A DNA stretch of 64,000 nt from Jiangella alkaliphila (GTDB lineage Bacteria; Actinomycetota; Actinomycetes; Jiangellales; Jiangellaceae): assembly GCF_900105925.1 (NCBI RefSeq), contig NZ_LT629791.1, forward strand, positions 3,507,278-3,571,277, in the 5' to 3' direction. The notes under the pieces were generated by a model. That model was not told the DNA's origin and did not search any database. It saw nothing but the letters and a program-made list of their open reading frames with translations. Positions 58,217 to 64,000 of the stretch are shown here, piece after piece. A program made the position numbers and the translations under genes. Each line of letters opens with the position of its first letter. Positions within the stretch are counted from its first letter, which is position 1.

Positions 58217-58952
58217 AGCCGCCACCTGCCAGCACCGGGACGACGTCGCTCGCGTCGCGCTCGGCCGCGATGTCGACGTCGTCGGGGAAGCCGTAGGCGA
58301 TCAGCTCGCGGCCGGACGCGCAGTCGCGCAGCGTGGCGGCGAGGTCCGGTGCGGCGTCGGCGGCGGCCCGGGCGGCGACGGCCTCGGGGGACAGGTGCGC
58401 GGCGTTGAGCGCTTCGACGATCGCGCCCGCGCCGAGCAGGTCCTCCAGCGCTGGGCGCAGGCTGCCGTCCGGCCAGCGCTCGCCCGCGGGGACGACGGCG
58501 ACCGGCCGGTCCGCGGTGCCGTAGCCGGACGCCGTCAGCCACCGCCCGACGGCGGCCGCGTTGCGCAGGCAGCCCGCGACGACGGCGACGGCGGGATCGC
58601 CGGACGCCGCTGCGGCGATGGCCGACCCGTTCGGCGACGGCAGCACGAGCCGCGGCGTGACCGGGGCCGCCCGCAACGCCGCCGGCGACAGCGACCACGG
58701 CGACCGCGCACTCGCCGCTCCGCGCCCGACGGCCAGCTGCGCGCCGACGGCGTCCGCGTAGGCCGCGGCAGTCTCGTCGCGCCAGGCGTACGGATACACG
58801 GTCGTGCCCGCGTCGGTCGCGACCGACACCGCCGTCGTGAACGACAGCACGTCGACGACGACCAGGCAGGCGACGTGCGGGGCGAGCCGCCGTGCGCCGG
58901 CCGGCCCCCAGTCGACCCGCACGCCGTAGCCGTCCTGGTCCCATGCGCCCAC
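58203..58952 (-). CDS. 2-phosphosulfolactate phosphatase (ComB) family protein
   Basis: 249 aa. VVVDVLSFTTAV, LPSPNGSAIA, GCLRNAAAVG and VVPAGERWPDGSLRPALEDL are ComB family signatures. In methanogens ComB makes sulfolactate for coenzyme M; the many bacterial homologues are of unsettled function. No other coenzyme M genes are present here. Confidence 0.88.
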   Translation of the reverse strand: MGAWDQDGYGVRVDWGPAGARRLAPHVACLVVVDVLSFTTAVSVATDAGTTVYPYAWRDETAAAYADAVGAQLAVGRGAASARSPWSLSPAALRAAPVTPRLVLPSPNGSAIAAAASGDPAVAVVAGCLRNAAAVGRWLTASGYGTADRPVAVVPAGERWPDGSLRPALEDLLGAGAIVEALNAAHLSPEAVAARAAADAAPDLAATLRDCASGRELIAYGFPDDVDIAAERDASDVVPVLAGGGFSPA

Positions 58953-59076
58953 CCGCCGATTCTGTCCGACGTTGTCGGTACCGGGTGACTAGGAGAGCCG
59001 GTGCGGGGTGCCGAGCCAGGGTGACCGTTGCTGGGGCTATACCCGGCCCGACGACATCGGATGATTGGGTGGGTCC

Positions 59077-59652
59077 ATGGCGGACCTGAAGACGGAGCTG
59101 CACCTCAAACTGCAGCAGGGGCGCGACGGGCTGGTGTCCAAGCTCGACGGGCTGGGTGAGTACGACCTGCGCCGGCCGTTGACGCCCACCGGCACCAACC
59201 TGCTCGGGCTGGTCAAGCACCTGGCCTCCATGGAGTACGGCTATCTGGGCACCTGCTTCGGCCGGCCGCCGCCCGAGACGCTGGCCTGGGAGGAGGACGG
59301 CTCCATCTGGGAGGGCGCCGACATGTGGGCGACGCCCGATGAGTCCAGCGAGTACATCGTCGGGCTGTACCGGCGGGCCAACGCGCACGGCGACCGCACC
59401 ATCGCCGAGCTCGACCTCGACGCGCCGGGACGGGTGCCGCACTGGCCGGCCGAGCGCGCCGACTCCACCCTGGGCGTCCTGCTCATCCGCATGGTCGCCG
59501 AGACCGCCCAGCACGCCGGCCACGCCGACATCGTCCGCGAGCTCATCGACGGCAGGGCCGGCGCCAACCACGACGACTTCGGCGGCGACGCGACCTGGCG
59601 CGCCTACCTGGCCCGCATCCAGGAGGCCGCCGACGTCTTCGCGCCGCCGTGA
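59077..59652 (+). CDS. DinB/YfiT-family putative metal-dependent thiol transferase (second)
   Basis: 191 aa. GTNLLGLVKHLASMEYGYLG and RMVAETAQHAGHADIVRELIDG repeat the motifs of the first DinB protein and supply the metal-binding His residues. The C-terminus FGGDATWRAYLARIQEAADVF is typical of the mycothiol-linked subgroup. ATG 59077 is the simplest start; a TTG at 59065 would add four residues. Single gene. Confidence 0.9.
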   Translation: MADLKTELHLKLQQGRDGLVSKLDGLGEYDLRRPLTPTGTNLLGLVKHLASMEYGYLGTCFGRPPPETLAWEEDGSIWEGADMWATPDESSEYIVGLYRRANAHGDRTIAELDLDAPGRVPHWPAERADSTLGVLLIRMVAETAQHAGHADIVRELIDGRAGANHDDFGGDATWRAYLARIQEAADVFAPP

Positions 59653-59671
59653 GCGACGGCGGCCGCGGGCG

Positions 59672-60067
59672 TCAGGTCAGCGCGTCATACGGTGCGACGG
59701 GCACCAGCTCGCGCACCGCGTCGGCGAGGTCGGCGTCGAGGGTGACGAACGCGTCGGCCTGCAGCTGCGTCAGGGCGACGTACTCGGCGTCGTAGGTGCC
59801 GGGCCAGCCGAGCTGGTCGGCGATGCGCCACGCGACGGCCTGGAGCACCCGGTCACCGAGCAGCCGGATGCGCAGCGAGCGCACGTAGTCGAGCCGGCGG
59901 TCGGCCTCCTTCTTCGTCAGCTCGACCCGGCGCACCGCCTCGTAGAGCTGCGCCAGCAGCTGCGACCGGAGCAGCGTCGGCGCCACCAGCTGGTGCTCGC
60001 CACTGACGGCGGCCGCCTCCGCGGCGAGCCGGAACGCCACGTCCGCACCGATCACGTACCTGGTCAC
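59672..60067 (-). CDS. PIN-domain (VapC-like) ribonuclease without visible antitoxin
   Basis: 131 aa from GTG 60067. Acidic residues of the PIN active site can be placed: D9 (VIGADVAFRL), the Glu of RRVELTKKEAD, D in TYDAEYVAL and the C-terminal FVTLDADLADAV. The size is that of VapC toxins. The 106 bases upstream have no room for a VapB gene and the next gene is divergent, so the usual antitoxin is missing. Confidence 0.82.
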   Translation of the reverse strand: MTRYVIGADVAFRLAAEAAAVSGEHQLVAPTLLRSQLLAQLYEAVRRVELTKKEADRRLDYVRSLRIRLLGDRVLQAVAWRIADQLGWPGTYDAEYVALTQLQADAFVTLDADLADAVRELVPVAPYDALT

Positions 60068-60173
60068 GGCGCCAGCGTACGCGGCCGGACGTAGCGCGTA
60101 CGCGCCTCGACGTAGCGGAGATGGGTCCGCTGGACGGACGCGCCGCGGGTGGCCGACGCGAAGACTGACCGCC

Positions 60174-61796
60174 ATGCCGATTCGCGCTCTCACCCGTGTC
60201 CTGTCCACCGCTGCCCTGTCGACCGTCGTCCTGTCCGCCGTCGTGGTCACCGCCGGCGGCGTCACCACCGGGGACGTCCCCACCACCAGGCCGCCAGCGA
60301 CGACGGAGGCCGCGGAACCGCCCGATCCGGGGGTCGTCCGGATCGACTCCGGCCGGCTGCGCGGCAGCGTCGCCGGCGACCACGTCACCTACACCGGCAT
60401 CCCGTACGCCGCACCACCGGTGGGGGAGCGGCGATGGCAGCCGCCGGTTCGGCCGCGGCCGTGGCAGGGGGTCCGCGACGCCACGACGCCGAGTCCGTAC
60501 TGTGCGCGCAGCGGCGGCCCCGGCGTCGTCGTCGGGCAGGAGGACTGCCTGTACCTCGACGTCACCGTGCCGACCGATGTCGAGCGCGGCGAACGGCTGC
60601 CGGTGCTGGTGTGGGTGCACGGCGGCAGCTTCAACTCCGGCGGCGCCCGCGAGGTCGACACCGCCCGGCTGGCGACCGCGGGCGACGTCATCGTCGTGGA
60701 CATCAACTACCGGCTCGGCGCGCTCGGCTTTCTCTCCGCCTCGGCGATCGACACCGCCGGCGGGAACTACGGGCTGATGGACCAGGCAGAGGCGCTGCGC
60801 TGGGTGCGTCGCAACGCGGCTCGGTTCGGCGGCGACCCGGGCAACGTCACGCTGGCCGGTGAGTCGGCGGGCGCCCGCTCGGTCTGCTCGCACCTCGCCT
60901 CGCCGGGCTCGCGCGGCCTGTTCGACCGGGCGATCATCCAGAGCGGTGCCTGCGACAACGCCGTCCCGACGCTGGCCGAGGCGCAGGCGTTCGGCGCGCA
61001 GGCGACGACGGACCTCGGTTGCGACGACGCCGCCGACGTGGCCGCGTGCCTGCGGGACCTCCCCACCGTGCAGCTGGTCGGGGTGCTCGGGCAGGTCGGC
61101 TTTGCGGTCAACGGCCGGGTCGCGGACCGGCCGTGGAACCCGGTCGCCGGAACGCCGCTGCTGCCCCGTCAGCCGGCCGACGCCCTGCGCGACGGGTCGG
61201 CCGCGCGGGTTCCGTTGCTGATCGGCACCACCCGCGACGAGATGCGGGCCTTCCTCTCCGGCGCGCCGGTGACGGCGGACCTCTACCGCACCATGGTCAC
61301 CGGCGCCTTCGGTGCCGACGCGGCCACGGTGCTGGCGGAGTACCCGGTGGGCGACTACGACCGCCCGGCGCTCGCGCTGGCCACCGTCCTCGGCGACTGG
61401 GGCGGCATGATCGGCGCCTGCCCCGTGCTGCGCAGCGCCGACGCCGCCGCCGTCCACCAGACGGTCTACGCCTACGAGTTCGCGGAGGACAGCGGCCGGG
61501 TCGTCGAGGGCTTCCCGATGGGCGCGTACCACGGCTCGGATCTGTCGTACTTCTGGGACCTCGACACCGACTGGCCGCCCCCGCCGCTCAACCCGGACCA
61601 GGAGCGGTTGTCCGCGACGATGATCGAGTACTGGACGGCGTTCGTGCGCACCGGCGACCCGAACGGCCCCGGCCGTCCGCACTGGTCCGAGTTCGGCTCG
61701 ACGGGTAGCGTGCTCGGCCTGTCGACCAGCGCGATCGCCCCGACGCCGCTCGCGGCCGACCACCGCTGCGACCTGTGGGCGACCCTGCCGCGATGA
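60174..61796 (+). CDS. Secreted type-B carboxylesterase
   Basis: 540 aa. Signal peptide (MPIRALTRVLSTAALSTVVLSAVVVTAGG). The alpha/beta-hydrolase fold has GSFNSGG near the oxyanion hole (VWVHGGSFNSG), nucleophile Ser in LAGESAGARS and the catalytic His in MGAYHGSDLSYFW. The family includes para-nitrobenzyl and juvenile-hormone-type esterases; the natural substrate is unknown. Cys pairs (EDCLYLD, SVCSHL, GACDN) fit an exported enzyme. Single gene. Confidence 0.93.
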   Translation: MPIRALTRVLSTAALSTVVLSAVVVTAGGVTTGDVPTTRPPATTEAAEPPDPGVVRIDSGRLRGSVAGDHVTYTGIPYAAPPVGERRWQPPVRPRPWQGVRDATTPSPYCARSGGPGVVVGQEDCLYLDVTVPTDVERGERLPVLVWVHGGSFNSGGAREVDTARLATAGDVIVVDINYRLGALGFLSASAIDTAGGNYGLMDQAEALRWVRRNAARFGGDPGNVTLAGESAGARSVCSHLASPGSRGLFDRAIIQSGACDNAVPTLAEAQAFGAQATTDLGCDDAADVAACLRDLPTVQLVGVLGQVGFAVNGRVADRPWNPVAGTPLLPRQPADALRDGSAARVPLLIGTTRDEMRAFLSGAPVTADLYRTMVTGAFGADAATVLAEYPVGDYDRPALALATVLGDWGGMIGACPVLRSADAAAVHQTVYAYEFAEDSGRVVEGFPMGAYHGSDLSYFWDLDTDWPPPPLNPDQERLSATMIEYWTAFVRTGDPNGPGRPHWSEFGSTGSVLGLSTSAIAPTPLAADHRCDLWATLPR

Positions 61797-61858
61797 GTTT
61801 CGGGGCGCTGCGAAGTCGGTACCCCCTAGTCGAAGTCGACCGACGAAGGAGCGGACAG

Positions 61859-62446
61859 ATGGGCAAGGTCTTCAGTCACATGACGATGTCTCTGGACGGT
61901 TTCATCGCCGAGCCGGACGACCAGATCGGCGAGCTGTTCGAGTGGTACGGGGCCGGCGACGTCGTGGTGCCCAGCGCCAACGAGGACATCTCGTTCCATC
62001 TCGACGAGCCGGGCGCGGCGATGCTGCGCGAGCTGACCGAGGACACCGGTGCGCTCATCGTCGGCCGGCGGCTGTTCGACATCACCGACGGCTGGGGTGA
62101 CCGGCACCCCGTCGGCGCCCCGGTCGTCGTGGTGACGCACCGGCCGCCGGACGACGCGGCCGCGAAGTGGCCCAACACCACGTTCGTCGACGGCGTCGCG
62201 GCGGGGGTCGAGCGGGCGAAGCAGATCGCCGGGGACCAGAACGTGACGATCGCCAGCGCGAACATCACCCAGCAGGCGCTGGCGCTCGGCCTGGTCGACG
62301 AGGTGTGCGTCAGCCTCGTGCCGGTGCTGTTCGGCGAGGGCATCCCGTACTTCTCGACGCTGGAGGGCGGGCACCAGTTGCTCGAGGACCCGGTGGTCGT
62401 CCAGGGCCGGCGCGCCGTGCACCTGCGCTACCCGGTCCGGCGCTGA
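61859..62446 (+). CDS. RibD C-terminal/dihydrofolate-reductase-like protein
   Basis: 195 aa; GAAGGAG before the ATG. SHMTMSLDGFIAEPDDQIGELFEWY and ALIVGRRLFDITDGWGD are hallmarks of the YyaP/RibD_C family, which binds NADPH with a DHFR fold. Substrate unknown. It is followed after 22 bases by a VOC gene, probably on one transcript. Confidence 0.9.
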   Translation: MGKVFSHMTMSLDGFIAEPDDQIGELFEWYGAGDVVVPSANEDISFHLDEPGAAMLRELTEDTGALIVGRRLFDITDGWGDRHPVGAPVVVVTHRPPDDAAAKWPNTTFVDGVAAGVERAKQIAGDQNVTIASANITQQALALGLVDEVCVSLVPVLFGEGIPYFSTLEGGHQLLEDPVVVQGRRAVHLRYPVRR

Positions 62447-62468
62447 CGACGGACAGGAGAACCGGACC

Positions 62469-62810
62469 ATGCCGCTCGACCTGTTCGCCGGGATCTACGT
62501 CCGTGACTACGCCGCGGTGCAGCCGTGGTACGTGCGGCTGCTCGGTTCCGAGCCGACCTTCCTCGCCATGGAGACGGAGGCCGTGTGGCAGCTCGCCGAG
62601 CACCGCTGGCTCTACGTCAAGCAGCACCGTGACCACGGCGGCCACGCCGTCCTCGCGATCATGGTCGACGACCTGGACGCTCACGTGGCGCGGATCGCCG
62701 AGCGCGGGGTCGAACCGGCGGAGTGGGAGGTCTACGGGCCGGACGTCCGCAAGGCGGTCTACCGCGACGCCGAGGGCAACGAGGTCGGCTTCGGCGTCAT
62801 CCCCGGCTGA
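62469..62810 (+). CDS. VOC-family protein
   Basis: 113 aa, MPLDLFAGIYVRDYAAVQPWYVRLLG. YVRDYAAVQPWY and the C-terminal KAVYRDAEGNEVGFGVI fit the glyoxalase/bleomycin-resistance fold. It probably shares a transcript with the RibD-like gene. The end overlaps the convergent LysR gene by 14 bases. Confidence 0.88.
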   Translation: MPLDLFAGIYVRDYAAVQPWYVRLLGSEPTFLAMETEAVWQLAEHRWLYVKQHRDHGGHAVLAIMVDDLDAHVARIAERGVEPAEWEVYGPDVRKAVYRDAEGNEVGFGVIPG

Positions 62811-63720
62811 CGGTCGCGGTGACGTCCTCCAACGTCGACGGGCCGACGTCGGCCGCGGCGCCGGCGAAGGCGCGGATCAGCGGCGTCTGGGCGCTGGTGC
62901 GCCACACCAGCGCCCACTCCGTCGGCGGTGCGTCGTGGATCGGCACGAAGCAGACACCGGGATGGGCGGCGTAGAGGCTCGCCTGCGCACCGATCGGCGT
63001 CACGCACTCGCCCGCGGCGACCAGGGTCAGGATCTCGTGGACGGTGCGCGGCCGGGGTCCGCGCCGCGGGACGGGACGCCCCGACGGGGTGTGGGCGGGC
63101 AGCAGGGCCTCCAGCCAGTAGTCGGGGAACCGCCCTGCCGGGTCGATGCGGACGTGGTCGGCGAGGTCTTCCAGCGACACCGACGCCCGGCCGGCCAGCT
63201 CGTGGCCGGCCGCGACCGCCAGCACCCGGCCCACCGTGAAGACCGTCGGCCCCACAGTGAGGTCCGGCTCGCGGACCGGCCGCCAGAGCACGACGACGTC
63301 GGCCTGCTCCGATCGCAGCGGCCCGAACGGGTCGCTGAAGTGAATCTCGCGGATCTCCAGATCGCAGCCGGGATTGCCGCGCCGGAACCGGCCGAGAACT
63401 CTGAGGAAGAGCGAGCTGTCGTTTCCCATGACACCGAGCCGCAATGTACCGACGACGCCGCTCGCGGTCTCGGTCGCCCGGGCGAGGCCGGTCCTGATGG
63501 CGTCGTAGCCGGCCCGGAGATCGTCGCGCAGTTGCGCACCGAGCGGCGTCAACGTCACGTGGCGGCTGGTCCGCTCGAACAGCAGCCCGCCGACGCGACG
63601 CTCCTGCTTCTTGATCGACTGGCTGACCCGGGCGGGGGTGAGATGCAGCCGCTCGGCGGTGCGTCCGAAATGCAGTTCCTCGGACAACGTCAAGAAGATC
63701 TCGATGTCCCGCAGCTCCAT
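62797..63720 (-). CDS. LysR-family transcriptional regulator
   Basis: 307 aa. N-terminal winged HTH (MELRDIEIFLTLSEELHFGRTAERLHLTPARVSQSIKKQE) and a C-terminal LysR substrate-binding domain (about 90-300). It is divergent from an ABC transporter gene at 63835 across a 114-base AT-richer gap with CATTTGTTAATG, so it may control that transporter. Confidence 0.93.
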   Translation of the reverse strand: MELRDIEIFLTLSEELHFGRTAERLHLTPARVSQSIKKQERRVGGLLFERTSRHVTLTPLGAQLRDDLRAGYDAIRTGLARATETASGVVGTLRLGVMGNDSSLFLRVLGRFRRGNPGCDLEIREIHFSDPFGPLRSEQADVVVLWRPVREPDLTVGPTVFTVGRVLAVAAGHELAGRASVSLEDLADHVRIDPAGRFPDYWLEALLPAHTPSGRPVPRRGPRPRTVHEILTLVAAGECVTPIGAQASLYAAHPGVCFVPIHDAPPTEWALVWRTSAQTPLIRAFAGAAADVGPSTLEDVTATVSRG

Positions 63721-63834
63721 ATGCCGGATTATGAACCATTTGTTAATGCTTCCTGATCGTTCTCGTCATTGATCGCCGATCGGCGCGCCCACGACTCTGG
63801 TGCCCCACGACGGAGACGGAGAGGGAGGGCGCGC

Positions 63835-64000
63835 ATGTCGTACGCGATCCGGGCCGAGGGCCTGGTCAAACGCTACGGAGACAAGGTGGCGCTGGACGGC
63901 GTCGATCTGGAGGTGCCGGCCGGCACGGTGGTCGGCGTCCTCGGGCCGAACGGCGCGGGCAAGACGACCATGGTCCGGATCCTGGCGACGCTGCTGCGGC
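63835..64000 (+). CDS. ABC transporter ATP-binding protein, 3' end outside window
   Basis: First 55 codons only. Begins [20 protein letters not shown], with a Walker A motif [14 protein letters not shown]. This start is typical of DrrA-type drug and antibiotic exporters. GGAGGG precedes the ATG. A membrane partner is expected downstream. Confidence 0.9.
   Translation, partial: MSYAIRAEGLVKRYGDKVALDGVDLEVPAGTVVGVLGPNGAGKTTMVRILATLLR

Noticed and set aside
1-64000. A biosynthetic gene cluster, prophage or integrative element
   Set aside because: No PKS, NRPS, terpene synthase, integrase, transposase or phage structural genes were seen; the regulators, efflux pump and laccase are scattered single functions.

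Overview
The window is high-GC DNA (about 70 percent by eye) with GTG and TTG starts, many 4-base start/stop overlaps and gene families typical of Actinobacteria: MocR regulators, a two-domain laccase, a CofE-like ligase, DinB proteins, an FBP-domain protein, a SapA-like secreted protein and DUF2510/DUF4352 proteins. A free-living, carbohydrate-degrading filamentous or soil actinomycete is the best fit. A Jiangella-like genus is a guess. No rRNA, CRISPR array, integrase, transposase or phage gene was found. One tRNA (anticodon CAT) is present.

Layout. 1-3087: 3' part of a secreted multidomain GH87-type alpha-glucanase. 3127-5593 (minus): a three-gene unit of vanadium haloperoxidase-like protein, ECF sigma factor and membrane-anchored Rieske protein, each pair joined by a GTGA overlap. 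5673-11848 (minus): a complete alpha-glucoside uptake locus (LacI regulator, GH13 glucosidase, binding protein, two ABC permeases), with a shared 19-bp motif before lacI and the glucosidase gene. 12043-20053: MMPL exporter, P-loop kinase, double-GNAT protein, lyxose-isomerase-like protein, CofE-like ligase, MurJ-like flippase and a secreted protein. 20183-25661: AbiE toxin-antitoxin pair, RidA and XRE-cupin genes, an Mrr-type nuclease and a small secreted protein. 25679-34141: phosphotransferases, MBL hydrolase, Dabb, B3/4, an SDR gene with an apparent frameshift, GrpB, VOC and a DHA2 efflux pump. 34138-43458: HTH regulator, large S8 protease, DUF2975/XRE pair, FAD oxidoreductase, FBP protein, an unrecognised 478-aa protein and the tRNA.

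44516-52963 (minus) is a secreted oxidative block: a two-domain laccase, a 1361-aa ThuA/discoidin/PQQ-sugar-dehydrogenase/PKD/DUF1080 protein, and a type-1-copper cupredoxin followed by eight 94-aa Ig-like repeats. The last two share an unusual C-terminal module. 52964-54266 is mostly non-coding, with operator-like palindromes, hairpins and one small membrane peptide gene. 54267-64000 is ordinary chromosomal content: nucleotidyltransferase, two DinB proteins, XRE-cupin, AhpD-like, MocR, ComB, orphan PIN, carboxylesterase, RibD-like, VOC, LysR and a partial ABC ATPase.

The most interesting signals are the Rieske protein with anti-sigma topology, a cluster of six GATCAGGTGA repeats (41022-41185), a dispersed palindrome family built on TTGATGATCATGGAG (11949 and 22671), a hairpin that buries the ribosome binding site of the DHA2 pump (32454-32493), the ThuA domain split by a discoidin domain, and the module shared by the two oxidative proteins. 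Functional links between genes are inferred from order and families only.
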